Program-made: the position numbers and the translations under genes
The notes under the pieces: generated by a model
What the model was told of the DNA's origin: nothing
The model's input: only the letters and a program-made list of their open reading frames with translations
The model's database searches: none
Shown here: positions 15,479 to 24,726 of the stretch, piece by piece
Layout: every line of letters starts with the position of its first letter
How positions within the stretch are numbered: the stretch's first letter is position 1
Assembly: GCA_036734385.1 (NCBI GenBank)
Contig: DAIMYQ010000008.1
Location: forward strand, 1 to 55,526
Length of the DNA: 55,526 nucleotides
Direction: 5' to 3'
From: JAAYPI01 sp036734385
Lineage (GTDB): Bacteria; Bacteroidota; Bacteroidia; Bacteroidales; Paludibacteraceae

Positions 15479-18241
15479 CTAAAATTTAAATCCTATATTC
15501 AAGAAAAAGTTGAAACCTGAAGCATAATAATACTTATTGGCAAATCTGTTAAGTGCGGTTGCATCTATTTGATCAGATGTATCTAAAGGCAAACGAGCTT
15601 GTTGATATCCACCGGTTATCATCTTTTTATTATTTAGCACATTGTTTAAACTCAAATTAATGGATAAAGACTGACTATTTTTCAAATAGAGCAGTTTCCC
15701 TATTGATGCATCCAACATGAAGCCCGCAGGTAACTTTTCTTGTGTCCCGAAAGCTGCTACCATTTCAGGAGTAGTATATTTTGCGACATTACTCTCTCTA
15801 AAACGGTTTGGTGAAAAATCCAGATAATTGTTATCGTAATAATTAATAGAAATATCAGCAAACCACATTTTCGGATGCATATAATCAATGGTGAAATTGG
15901 CAGCCAATTGAGGACCTGCACTTATCTTCAAATCTTTCGTTTTTACAGTTTCCGCTACATCTTCAAAACTACCATTTTCCGCATTCATAACACCTTGAGC
16001 ATCACTGGTGTACCTGTAATCAGCATATGTTCCGGCAAAAGACAGTCCAAATCCTTCGGGCAATTTAACAGAAGTTCCGACTTCAATTCCTTGATATAAT
16101 TTATCCAGACCTGAAAGAGAATAGTTTACGTATGTACGATACTCATCATCGTAATAACCCATTGTTTCTACAGCATCATTGATACGTGTTTGAAAAACAG
16201 AAATACGACCTTTTAGTTTGGGAAAAGTAAAGGTATAACCCAAATCATATGACAAAACCTTTTCTGCTTTTAAATTAGGAACAAGTTCATCTTTTATTCT
16301 AGGAGAAACATATGAATTAGCAACTAGTGGGGCTCTCGTTTCGGCCACCGCATTAAAATTGATTTTATTTCTGCCATTGATATTATAAGCAGCTCCGGCT
16401 TTAAAAGAAGGATCTACAAAATACCAAAGGTTTCCGACCCCATAGGATTGTGCACCAACTGCATCGGCTCGACCATTTTCCATAAACCCTTCTCTGCAGA
16501 ATTGTGTATAAGCAACTTTTAACGCATAAAACACATCAAACGATGATAAAATCCATTCATTCTGAGCAAAGGCACTTGCATTCAAAATATTCATATTATA
16601 ATCATATCCGAAAATATCACCTTCGTGAATAATTCTATACGGATTACGTAAGTCATTTTGGATAATATTAGCATCCAATGCATAATCCCTTTCTGCAAAT
16701 TGGTCTATATCAATCCATTGTTTTCCACCCAATAAATCATCCAAAGTTTTATAATGACGATCTTTGTTGTATTTTGCTTCTAAGCCAGCTGTTAATTTTA
16801 ATGCAGATGAAAGTTGATTTATGTAACTGGAATTAAATGTAGCTTCAATTACATCATTATGGCGACGTTCTACTATGTATTTTGCAGAAGAAGTTTCATT
16901 ATTTTCCTGATCGGCAACATTTTGAGCATAATTGGCTCTATACAGTGCATCCCAATCAATTTGCGAAACAGTAGGATCCGTTTTCCATAAACTTGTTATT
17001 TCTTCCTGTATTTCAGCATCGGTTTGAAAACTTGGTAAATAGCGATAATAAACAGGACTTGGGTCAGGTGCATTATAATAGTTAAGTGCCGATGTACTAT
17101 AAAAACTGTAATGAGCCCCTATCCCCGCTTTAAATTTTTGAGTATCACTAATATCCCAATCATAACTTAGCACCATTGTCGGGTCAACATTCTTCACAAC
17201 ACGCGAATTTCTTTTTTCTCCGTTTTGATATCCCCAATAAGGATTGTAATAAATACTTCCTGCCAAATCATACACTTCTTGTACAACTGCACCTTGTTGA
17301 CCACGCTCAGTGGGAGCTACAAAAGAAACGAATGAAATCGACTGATTATCATCTATTTTTTGTTCTAAAGAAAAGAATAAACCTCCTGAGTTATAAAACG
17401 TTCCTTCTACCAACCCTTCATCTGCCCAACGCAAAACACCGGAAAAGACTAAAGACAAATCATTTTCGGGCAAATTCATTGCATAGGTCACCTGACCTCT
17501 CACCTTGTACGAACGATTAGTTAAAGCAAGGCTGGACTTTAACCCCGGTGCATAATCAGTGGCTCTTGTGTTGATGTTTGTTACACTCGACAAATTTCCA
17601 AAAGAAAATGAATTGGGAGAAAGTCCCTGTACTATTTCCTTATTACGCATGGCATCATTTAACCCTCCCAACATAGAATAGCTAAAACCGCCTCTTTCCA
17701 AACTGTTGAAATTGACACCATTAATATAGGTTGTTTCGTACGCATCATCATACCCTCTCACACTAAAACGCATTGAACTAAAAGAATAGCTGGCAGCAGA
17801 AGCGTATACATCTCCTTTTGAAGAAAGAGTACTACCTCGCATGGCCGGAGTATCATTATCATCAACACTACTTGACGCCGATTCCAACGTGGCAGAACTG
17901 GAAATTTCCTGAATATTTTCCAACGCGACATTCTTAGCCTCTTTCATCTTAACAATACCGATATTGCTTACTCTATTATTAGAAACAACTACCTGAATAG
18001 GTTTTGCAACATAGTCGGGATACTCTATTTCTAGTATATCACTACCCTCCGAGGCATTCTCTATAACGAACTCGCCTTCTTGATTAGTAACAACCGTAAT
18101 ATTTTGCTTCTTTAACAAAACAACAGCATTCGATATTCCTTCACCCGAATAATCATTCCTAACTACACCTCTTATCCCAGTTTGGGCAAAAGCCGTAAGA
18201 AAATTAGAAATAAGAAAACTCACAATCAGTATTTTCTTCAT
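15479..18241 (-). CDS. TonB-dependent outer-membrane receptor
   Basis: 920-aa outer-membrane active transporter. Signal peptide (to about residue 19, FLTAFAQ), a CarboxypepD_reg-like domain (about 22-90, IRGVVRNDYSGEGISNAVVLL), a plug domain (about 115-225, with SFSSMRFSVRGYDDAYETTYINGV and NEIVQG-type KEIVQGLSPNSFSFG) and a 22-strand-type barrel ending in an aromatic Phe (FFLNIGFKF). It is transcribed ahead of two lipoproteins and divergently from a secreted EEP enzyme. No SusD-like gene is present, so this is not a classical polysaccharide locus. Substrate not determinable from the sequence. Confidence 0.93.
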   Translation of the reverse strand: MKKILIVSFLISNFLTAFAQTGIRGVVRNDYSGEGISNAVVLLKKQNITVVTNQEGEFVIENASEGSDILEIEYPDYVAKPIQVVVSNNRVSNIGIVKMKEAKNVALENIQEISSSATLESASSSVDDNDTPAMRGSTLSSKGDVYASAASYSFSSMRFSVRGYDDAYETTYINGVNFNSLERGGFSYSMLGGLNDAMRNKEIVQGLSPNSFSFGNLSSVTNINTRATDYAPGLKSSLALTNRSYKVRGQVTYAMNLPENDLSLVFSGVLRWADEGLVEGTFYNSGGLFFSLEQKIDDNQSISFVSFVAPTERGQQGAVVQEVYDLAGSIYYNPYWGYQNGEKRNSRVVKNVDPTMVLSYDWDISDTQKFKAGIGAHYSFYSTSALNYYNAPDPSPVYYRYLPSFQTDAEIQEEITSLWKTDPTVSQIDWDALYRANYAQNVADQENNETSSAKYIVERRHNDVIEATFNSSYINQLSSALKLTAGLEAKYNKDRHYKTLDDLLGGKQWIDIDQFAERDYALDANIIQNDLRNPYRIIHEGDIFGYDYNMNILNASAFAQNEWILSSFDVFYALKVAYTQFCREGFMENGRADAVGAQSYGVGNLWYFVDPSFKAGAAYNINGRNKINFNAVAETRAPLVANSYVSPRIKDELVPNLKAEKVLSYDLGYTFTFPKLKGRISVFQTRINDAVETMGYYDDEYRTYVNYSLSGLDKLYQGIEVGTSVKLPEGFGLSFAGTYADYRYTSDAQGVMNAENGSFEDVAETVKTKDLKISAGPQLAANFTIDYMHPKMWFADISINYYDNNYLDFSPNRFRESNVAKYTTPEMVAAFGTQEKLPAGFMLDASIGKLLYLKNSQSLSINLSLNNVLNNKKMITGGYQQARLPLDTSDQIDATALNRFANKYYYASGFNFFLNIGFKF

Positions 18242-18263
18242 ATTTTTCAGTACTACGTTTCTA

Positions 18264-18271
18264 CAAAAATA
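18264..18271 (-). promoter_or_regulatory. Putative -7 box (TATTTTTG) of the TonB receptor operon
   Basis: Minus-strand TATTTTTG, 22 nt upstream of the receptor ATG. No -33 TTG at the normal spacing; the region is very AT-rich, so chance is possible. Confidence 0.4.
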
Positions 18272-18391
18272 AACAAATTTTACTATTTAAAACATTTGTT
18301 TACAATTTAACTTAAAAAAATTTACTTATCTAAAAAATATTAACATATTTGTGGAAGATAAGGCTTTGTTCATTAATAAAAAACGAAATCT

Positions 18392-19423
18392 ATGAAAAAA
18401 ATATTATTCATACTGTGTTTTTGTGTGTTTTCTACACAACTATTTTCTCAAGAAAAAAAAGAACATCCATTGTATTGTGTTGCATTTTACAATCTGGAAA
18501 ACCTATTTGATACAATCAGTGGTCCTAACGACAAAGAATACACTCCAACAGGATCAAAAGAATGGAATACCGAAAAATATTATTCCAAATTAAAAAAAAT
18601 GTCGTACTGTATTTCAAAGATAGGCAAACAGTTTTCACCTATGGGACCTTCAATTCTAGGGGTAGCAGAAGTCGAAAATAGGTCTGTATTGGAAGACTTA
18701 GTAAAACAGGAAGCTATAAAAAACGTAAACTACAAAATAGTGCATTTTGAAGGACCGGATTATAGGGGTGTTGATTGTGCACTACTCTACAATCCAAGAG
18801 ATTTTTATGTAACTAATTCTAAAAGTTATCACTTAGTCATGGAAAATGATACTACTTTTCGCACACGCGACCAACTGCTCGTTTCCGGCATTTTAGGAAA
18901 TGATGAAATACATATTATAGTAAACCACTGGCCTTCTCGTAGAGGCGGAGAATTAGCTTCTCGTCCTAAAAGAATAGCTGCTGCAGGACTTTCCAAACAC
19001 ATATCGGATTCCATTTTGGCAAAAAATCCGGATGCCAAAATCGTCATTATGGGCGATTTAAACGATGACCCTATCAACGAAAGTGTAAAAACAGTGCTAA
19101 ATGCGAAAAAAAAACAAAAAGAAGTTGCTCGAGGGGGATTGTATAATTCGACATGGGAATTATATAGCAAAGGAATTGGTTCATTGGCATACGGAGATGA
19201 ATGGAATTTGTTTGATCAAATTATAATTTCTTCCGGATTACTCGATAAAGAGGAAAAAACGAATTTACGATTTGTTAAAGCTGAAATTTTCCAAGCTCCG
19301 TTTTTAATTCAGCAAGAGGGACAATATAAAGGTTATCCACTCAGAACACACGCTGGCGGAGTATATCAAAATGGTTATAGTGACCATTTCCCGTCGCTTA
19401 TTTATTTGACAAAAGAAGAATAA
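18392..19423 (+). CDS. Secreted endonuclease/exonuclease/phosphatase (EEP) family protein
   Basis: 343 aa with a signal peptide (ILFILCFCVFSTQLFSQ). All catalytic motifs of the DNase I-like EEP fold are present: Asn34/Glu36 (YNLENLFD), Glu93 (GVAEVENR), Asp128 (YRGVDCALLY), His179 (VNHWPSRRGG), Asp222/Asn224 (MGDLNDDP) and Asp331-His332 (YSDHFP). The family cleaves phosphodiester bonds in nucleic acids or phosphoester substrates using a divalent metal. Export and divergence from the TonB-receptor operon suggest it supplies that receptor. DNase, RNase and other phosphodiesterase roles cannot be separated by sequence. Confidence 0.88.
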   Translation: MKKILFILCFCVFSTQLFSQEKKEHPLYCVAFYNLENLFDTISGPNDKEYTPTGSKEWNTEKYYSKLKKMSYCISKIGKQFSPMGPSILGVAEVENRSVLEDLVKQEAIKNVNYKIVHFEGPDYRGVDCALLYNPRDFYVTNSKSYHLVMENDTTFRTRDQLLVSGILGNDEIHIIVNHWPSRRGGELASRPKRIAAAGLSKHISDSILAKNPDAKIVIMGDLNDDPINESVKTVLNAKKKQKEVARGGLYNSTWELYSKGIGSLAYGDEWNLFDQIIISSGLLDKEEKTNLRFVKAEIFQAPFLIQQEGQYKGYPLRTHAGGVYQNGYSDHFPSLIYLTKEE

Positions 19424-19436
19424 ATTACATAAAAAG

Positions 19437-19465
19437 AAAAGCCCTATCAAATTGATGGGGCTTTA
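19437..19465. terminator. Terminator between the EEP gene and alaS
   Basis: AAGCCCTATCA pairs with TGATGGGGCTT (one wobble pair), loop AAT, with A-rich and T-rich flanks. It can serve both convergent genes. Confidence 0.75.
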
Positions 19466-19497
19466 TTCTGATTCTGTGACTCTATTGAGTTAATAGA

Positions 19498-22116
19498 TCA
19501 TCTGATATAATTTATTACTTTATCCATCGCAACATTAATGCCACCTATTTTTTTACCACCCGCAGTGGCAAAAAATGGCTGCCCCCCACCACTTCCTTCT
19601 ATTTCAGAAACCACTGACTTAATAATATTCGATGCATTTAAACCGTTTTTAACCAATTGGTCGGACAATACAACTACTATACTGGCTTTTCCGTCAAAAT
19701 CACTTCCTGAAACAAATAATAGTTTTTGATCCGAAAATTGTCCCTTTAATTGAAATGCAATGTTTTTAACGATATCGGGAGACTCCTGTGTACGCATGGA
19801 AATTACCTTTACGCCATTAATTTCTACGGCATTTTTAATTAGATTTTCCTTAGTTATTTTCACACGTTCCTGAACAAACGCATCTAACTGTTTTTTAACA
19901 TCCGCATTTTCTTGCATAAATTTAGTGATAACCGCCACTAAATTAGGAGCATTATTAAATAAAGATTGTATTTGTGCCAGCAAATCAGAACGCATATCAA
20001 TATAGTCTTCTGCTCTTTCACCGGTAAAAGCTTCTATACGACGAATACCTGCAGCAACTGAGGTTTCATAAACAATTTTGACAATACCAATTTCTCCGGT
20101 AGAATGAACATGATAACCGCCACAAAGTTCCACTGAAGAATTAAATTTAACAACACGTACATTTTCGCCATATTTTTCACCAAACAAAGCCATAGCTCCC
20201 ATATTACGTGCTTCTTGAATGGGCACTTCGCGGTATTCCTGACAAAGAGCATTTTGACGAATTTTTGCATTCGCCAATTTTTCTATCCTTCTCAACTCAT
20301 CGGCAGAAACCTTTTGAAAATGTGAAAAGTCAAATCGCAAGGAATCTTCTGTAACATAAGAACCTTTTTGTTCTACATGTGTACCCAAAACTTCTCGCAA
20401 AGATTCATGCAAAATATGCGTAGCTGTGTGATTAGCAGCGATTTTATTTTTTCTTACACCATTAACAACTGCACGAAAGGAATCATCTAACGACTTAGGC
20501 AATTTTTGGCAAATGTGTACAATCAAGCCATTTTCTTTTTGCGTATCGATAATTTCTATTTTTTCGGAATCAGATTCAATGTAACCCGTATCTCCTACCT
20601 GACCTCCCATTTCACCATAAAAGGGAGTATTATCAAACACCAATTGAAATAACTCTTTATCCTTTTGTTTAATTTTCCGATAACGAAGTATTTGGATATC
20701 CATTTCAATAAAATCGTACCCGCTGAAAATGGTTTCGCCCTGACGTAAAACCACCCAGTCACTTGTTTCAACGGCTGCGGCATTACGAGCTCTTTCTCGT
20801 TGTTTTTGCATTTCTACCTCAAATTCAGAGACATCCACCTGCAAATTATTTTCTTTTGCAATTAATTCCGTTAAATCCAATGGAAAACCATAAGTATCAT
20901 ACAAAACAAAAGCATTTTTACCGCTTATAATATTTTTCTTTTGTAGTTTAGATTCTTCCATTACTTTGTCTAACAAACGAATACCTGTTTCCAGAGTACG
21001 TAAAAATGATTCCTCTTCCTCTTTTATAACTTTTTCAATCAATTTTTTCTGTGTCTCCAATTCAGAATATGCATCACCCATACTGTCAATAAGAGAGGGC
21101 AACAACCTATACATAAAAGCAGAACGTTGATTTAAAAAGGTGTATCCGTAACGAACGGCACGACGTAAGATACGACGAATAACATAACCGGCTTTTGCAT
21201 TAGAAGGTAATTGTCCATCGGTTATAGAAAAGGCAATTGTTCTGATATGGTCGGCAATAACACGCATAGCAATATCTTGTTCAGTATTTTTTCCGTACTC
21301 AACACCGGCTATCGTAGCCATTTGTCGAATAATAGGTTGGAAAACATCCGTATCATAATTTGAAGTTTTGCCTTGAATGGCCATACAAAGACGTTCGAAT
21401 CCCATGCCTGTATCTACATGTGTGCAAGGTAACTTTTCCAAAGACCCATCAGCTTTTCTGTTAAATTGCATAAACACCAGATTCCATATTTCAATGACCT
21501 GAGGATGACTTTCATTTACCAAACTTAAACCGGAAACTCTAGCCCGATCTTCCTTACTCCTTAAATCAATGTGTATTTCAGAGCAAGGACCACAAGGACC
21601 CGTATCACCCATTTCCCAAAAATTGTCTTTTGGAGAACCGTTTATAATTCTATCCTTGGGCAAAAATTGTTCCCAATAGCGAGCCGCTTCATTATCTCTT
21701 TCCAATCCTTCTTTCGGATTTCCCTCAAAAACGGTAACATAGAGCAATTCAGGGTTTATTTGAAGTACTTGAACCAAATACTCCCATGCCCATTCAATAG
21801 CTTCCTTTTTGAAATAATCCCCAAAACTCCAATTACCAAGCATTTCGAACATAGTATGATGGTATGTGTCATGACCAACTTCTTCCAAATCATTATGTTT
21901 TCCACTCACTCGAAGACATTTTTGTGAATTGGCTACCCTTTTGTAGGTAGCAGGATGATTTCCCAAAATAATATCTTTAAACTGGTTCATACCTGCATTA
22001 GTAAACATCAACGTCGGATCATTTTTCACCACCATGGGAGCGGAACTTACAATTTTATGCCCTTTCGATGCAAAAAAATCCTTAAAGGATTCTCTAATTT
22101 CTTTGGAGGTCTTCAT
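19498..22116 (-). CDS. alaS: Alanyl-tRNA synthetase
   Basis: 872-aa class II synthetase. The catalytic core has RESFKDFFASKGHKIVSSAPMV, MFTNAGMNQFKD and GDTGPCGPCSEIH. The tRNA-recognition domain comes next, then the editing domain with ANHTATHILHESL (HxxxH zinc/editing site) and CGGYHVHSTGEIG. The C-terminal DHHA1 domain has GSGGGQPFFATAGGKK. Length normal. Single-gene unit with its own -7 box, divergent from the M23 peptidase operon. Confidence 0.98.
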   Translation of the reverse strand: MKTSKEIRESFKDFFASKGHKIVSSAPMVVKNDPTLMFTNAGMNQFKDIILGNHPATYKRVANSQKCLRVSGKHNDLEEVGHDTYHHTMFEMLGNWSFGDYFKKEAIEWAWEYLVQVLQINPELLYVTVFEGNPKEGLERDNEAARYWEQFLPKDRIINGSPKDNFWEMGDTGPCGPCSEIHIDLRSKEDRARVSGLSLVNESHPQVIEIWNLVFMQFNRKADGSLEKLPCTHVDTGMGFERLCMAIQGKTSNYDTDVFQPIIRQMATIAGVEYGKNTEQDIAMRVIADHIRTIAFSITDGQLPSNAKAGYVIRRILRRAVRYGYTFLNQRSAFMYRLLPSLIDSMGDAYSELETQKKLIEKVIKEEEESFLRTLETGIRLLDKVMEESKLQKKNIISGKNAFVLYDTYGFPLDLTELIAKENNLQVDVSEFEVEMQKQRERARNAAAVETSDWVVLRQGETIFSGYDFIEMDIQILRYRKIKQKDKELFQLVFDNTPFYGEMGGQVGDTGYIESDSEKIEIIDTQKENGLIVHICQKLPKSLDDSFRAVVNGVRKNKIAANHTATHILHESLREVLGTHVEQKGSYVTEDSLRFDFSHFQKVSADELRRIEKLANAKIRQNALCQEYREVPIQEARNMGAMALFGEKYGENVRVVKFNSSVELCGGYHVHSTGEIGIVKIVYETSVAAGIRRIEAFTGERAEDYIDMRSDLLAQIQSLFNNAPNLVAVITKFMQENADVKKQLDAFVQERVKITKENLIKNAVEINGVKVISMRTQESPDIVKNIAFQLKGQFSDQKLLFVSGSDFDGKASIVVVLSDQLVKNGLNASNIIKSVVSEIEGSGGGQPFFATAGGKKIGGINVAMDKVINYIR

Positions 22117-22162
22117 TTATATTTTGTCTTAAATGTTATCTTAATTTTATCAAAACGCCCTG

Positions 22163-22170
22163 CAAAATTA
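22163..22170 (-). promoter_or_regulatory. Putative -7 box (TAATTTTG) of alaS
   Basis: Minus-strand TAATTTTGC, 46 nt before the alaS ATG. It lies back to back with the plus-strand box at 22184-22191. Confidence 0.5.
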
Positions 22171-22183
22171 GTATTTTTTTTGT

Positions 22184-22191
22184 TATTTTTG
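22184..22191 (+). promoter_or_regulatory. Putative -7 box (TATTTTTG) of the M23 peptidase operon
   Basis: TATTTTTG, 81 nt upstream of the M23 peptidase ATG. Only 13 nt separate it from the divergent alaS box. Confidence 0.45.
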
Positions 22192-22272
22192 TAGCGTTAA
22201 AGTATTTTTCAACGTACTTTTGCAACAATAAAGAATGAACAACCTGTCTGCAAATCAAGGATAACCGAAAGA

Positions 22273-23247
22273 ATGGGAAAAGCTAAGTATCATTTCAACG
22301 AAAAAACATTAAAATACGAACGAATAGACCACTTACGCAGTCACCAGGTTAAAAAATTTCTTAGTTATTTCATTTTAAGTTTCTTTTTTGGCATTATATT
22401 CTTTCTTATCTTTCTTTACACTATCAAATCTCCTAACGAAAAATACTTAGAATCTGAAAATGAAAGAATCAGTACACAATACAGACTCCTTTCCAGACAA
22501 CTAGATGATGAATTAGATGTTCTAACAAATATCCAAGAACGCGATGATAATTTTTATCGAATTATTTTACAGGTCGACTCAATTCCATCTAAAATAAGAA
22601 GGGCAGATTTTTCAGAAACAAATCGTTACAAAAAACTCGAAGGAATGAGAACCTCGGAAATAGTTATCGAAACTACCCGTAAAATGAATCAGGTATCTCG
22701 TATGTTGTATATACAATCTAATTCATTTGATGAACTTGTAAAATTGGCCAAACAAAACGAAGCAAAACTGGAACATATTCCCGCAATACAACCTGTTGCA
22801 AACAAAAATCTCAAAAGGACTGCCTCTGGGTATGGTTGGCGTATTGATCCGATTTATAAAACTCGACGTTTTCATCAAGGGATGGATTTTGCAGCTCCCA
22901 TAGGTACAAAAATTTATGCTACCGGAAATGGAAAAGTAATTGCTGCAGGGTGGAAACAGGGATATGGAAATGCAGTTGTTATTGATCATGGTTTTGGGTA
23001 TGTAACACTATATGGACACATGAGCAAAATAAAACCCGGATTAAATAATGGATCTAAAGTGGTTCGAGGTGATGTCATAGGGTATGTAGGCAGTACGGGT
23101 AAATCAACAGGTCCACATCTTCACTACGAAGTTCTGTTCAGAGGTAAAAACCAAAACCCTCAAAACTATTATTATCAAGATTTGTCTCCCAAAGAATACG
23201 ATAAAATGGTACAAATATCTGCCAACTATGGAAATATATTCGACTAA
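22273..23247 (+). CDS. M23 family (LytM-like) peptidoglycan metallopeptidase
   Basis: 324 aa: cytoplasmic N-terminus, one membrane helix (about 29-51, FLSYFILSFFFGIIFFLIFLY), a coiled-coil periplasmic stalk (about 55-170), then the LytM domain. Zinc ligands are His201 and Asp205 (FHQGMDF) and His284 (HLHYE), with His249 (YGHMS) and His282 as catalytic partners. The active site is intact, so it is a predicted endopeptidase and not a degenerate activator. The coiled coil and anchor resemble division-associated M23 proteins. First gene of an operon with a MerR regulator (3 nt gap). Confidence 0.92.
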   Translation: MGKAKYHFNEKTLKYERIDHLRSHQVKKFLSYFILSFFFGIIFFLIFLYTIKSPNEKYLESENERISTQYRLLSRQLDDELDVLTNIQERDDNFYRIILQVDSIPSKIRRADFSETNRYKKLEGMRTSEIVIETTRKMNQVSRMLYIQSNSFDELVKLAKQNEAKLEHIPAIQPVANKNLKRTASGYGWRIDPIYKTRRFHQGMDFAAPIGTKIYATGNGKVIAAGWKQGYGNAVVIDHGFGYVTLYGHMSKIKPGLNNGSKVVRGDVIGYVGSTGKSTGPHLHYEVLFRGKNQNPQNYYYQDLSPKEYDKMVQISANYGNIFD

Positions 23248-23250
23248 GAT

Positions 23251-23625
23251 ATGGAAGAAAATACAGAAGAAAAAAACATAGCGGAAGAAAAAAAAGAAAA
23301 ACTTTATTATTCGATTAACGAAGTGGCTCAACTTTTTAATGTCAATGCTTCTTTGTTACGCTTTTGGGAAAAAGAGTTTACCGTCATAAAGCCGAGAAAA
23401 AACGCAAAAGGAACCCGCTTTTATACAAAAGAGGATATTGAGAATATCCGTCTTATATACTTTCTTGTCAAAGAAAAAGGAATGACTTTGGACGGAGCTA
23501 GAAAAAAAATAAAAGAAAACAAAAAAGGGAGCATGAAAAATCTCGAAATTGTCACGCTCTTAAACGACATAAAAAGGCAACTACAGGAAATAAAAAATGA
23601 ACTCGACAATCTTAATACAATATGA
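23251..23625 (+). CDS. MerR-family transcriptional regulator
   Basis: 124 aa. An N-terminal winged helix of the MerR type (about 18-85: YYSINEVAQLFNVNASLLRFWEKEF, RFYTKEDIENIRLIYFLVKEKGMTLDGARKKI) is followed by a short coiled-coil C-terminus with no cysteine effector site. Such short MerR proteins next to M23 peptidases are, as I recall, common in Bacteroidota; the target is unknown. Its stop overlaps the alkaline phosphatase ATG (ATGA), implying translational coupling. Confidence 0.88.
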   Translation: MEENTEEKNIAEEKKEKLYYSINEVAQLFNVNASLLRFWEKEFTVIKPRKNAKGTRFYTKEDIENIRLIYFLVKEKGMTLDGARKKIKENKKGSMKNLEIVTLLNDIKRQLQEIKNELDNLNTI

Positions 23626-24689
23626 AAAAGTTTCTTCTATTCATTCTCCTTTTAAGCTTTTCATTTACAGGAGCTTATTCTGAACAAAAAGTTAAAAATG
23701 TCATTTTCCTTATTGGTGATGGCATGGGTTTAAATCAAGTATATGCAGCTATGTCAAAATCCGACAACAAACTAAACATTGAACGTTGTCAATCAATAGG
23801 ATTTTCAAAAACATACTCTGCAGATAACTACACTACAGATTCTGCCGCTGGTGGTACTGCCCTATCTTCAGGTACAAAAACAAATAATGGTGTAATAGGC
23901 ATGAACTCAGACAGTGTTGCCATACCATCAATTCTACAAATTGCCAAACAGAACAAATTATCTACAGGTGTTGTTGTTACAAGCTCTGTAACACATGCAA
24001 CACCTGCCTCTTTTCTGGCTCACCAAATCAACAGAAAAATGGAAGAAGAAATTGCCTTGGATATTTTAGCTTCTGATGCGGATGTATTCATTGGCGGAGG
24101 AAAAGATTTTTTCACCAAACGTAAAGATGGAAAAGATTTGACCAAAGAACTCGCACAAAAAGGATATGGAATTTATTATACCCTCGAAAGTGCATCAAAC
24201 TCAAAAAGCAAAAAAATAGCCGGACTATTTGCTCCTAATGGGATGCCTAGCATAAAAGAAGGAAGAGGGAATATGCTACCTCAATCCACTCAACTAGCTC
24301 TTAATAAATTAAGCCAAAACAAAAAAGGTTTCTTCTTAATGGTAGAAGGTTCACAAATAGATTGGGGTGGACATGCTAATGATATTGATTACATTGTGAA
24401 TGAGACACTTGATTTCGATAAAGCGGTTGGTGTCGCTATGGATTTTGCCGATAAACACAAAGGCACTTTAGTTATCGTAACTGCCGATCACGAAACAGGA
24501 GGATTAAGCATCATGAATGGAAATAAAGCAAAGAAAGAAATTCAAACAGCGTTTACCACTACAAACCACTCTTCTGTGCCTGTGCCCATTTATACCTACG
24601 GGACAGGAGCCAAAAAATTTTCCACATTTTTGGAAAACACTGACATAGAAAAAATCCTTATAGAATTATATAAATTCAGACAAAAATAA
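23622..24689 (+). CDS. Alkaline phosphatase
   Basis: 355-aa exported phosphomonoesterase. Signal peptide (FLLFILLLSFSFTGAYS). Metal-binding Asp33 (LIGDGMG), nucleophile Ser74 (TTDSAAGGTAL), VTHATPASFLAH, QIDWGGHAND and the C-terminal TADHETGG are all present. It lacks the long inserts of E. coli PhoA, so it is a compact form. It would release phosphate from extracytoplasmic esters, including nucleotides. Third gene of the M23-merR-phosphatase operon. No PhoB-type box was recognised. Confidence 0.93.
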   Translation: MKKFLLFILLLSFSFTGAYSEQKVKNVIFLIGDGMGLNQVYAAMSKSDNKLNIERCQSIGFSKTYSADNYTTDSAAGGTALSSGTKTNNGVIGMNSDSVAIPSILQIAKQNKLSTGVVVTSSVTHATPASFLAHQINRKMEEEIALDILASDADVFIGGGKDFFTKRKDGKDLTKELAQKGYGIYYTLESASNSKSKKIAGLFAPNGMPSIKEGRGNMLPQSTQLALNKLSQNKKGFFLMVEGSQIDWGGHANDIDYIVNETLDFDKAVGVAMDFADKHKGTLVIVTADHETGGLSIMNGNKAKKEIQTAFTTTNHSSVPVPIYTYGTGAKKFSTFLENTDIEKILIELYKFRQK

Positions 24690-24695
24690 TAACCC

Positions 24696-24726
24696 AAAAG
24701 CCACATACTAAGTATGTGGCTTTTTT
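24696..24726. terminator. Terminator between alkaline phosphatase and 5'-nucleotidase genes
   Basis: CCACATAC pairs with GTATGTGG over a 3-nt loop, extended by A/T pairs, followed by six T. It lies between convergent genes. Confidence 0.85.

Noticed and set aside
13484..19423. Polysaccharide utilization locus (SusCD type)
   Set aside because: There is no SusD-like lipoprotein and no glycoside hydrolase or lyase; the lipoproteins are DUF5689 and DUF6359 types.
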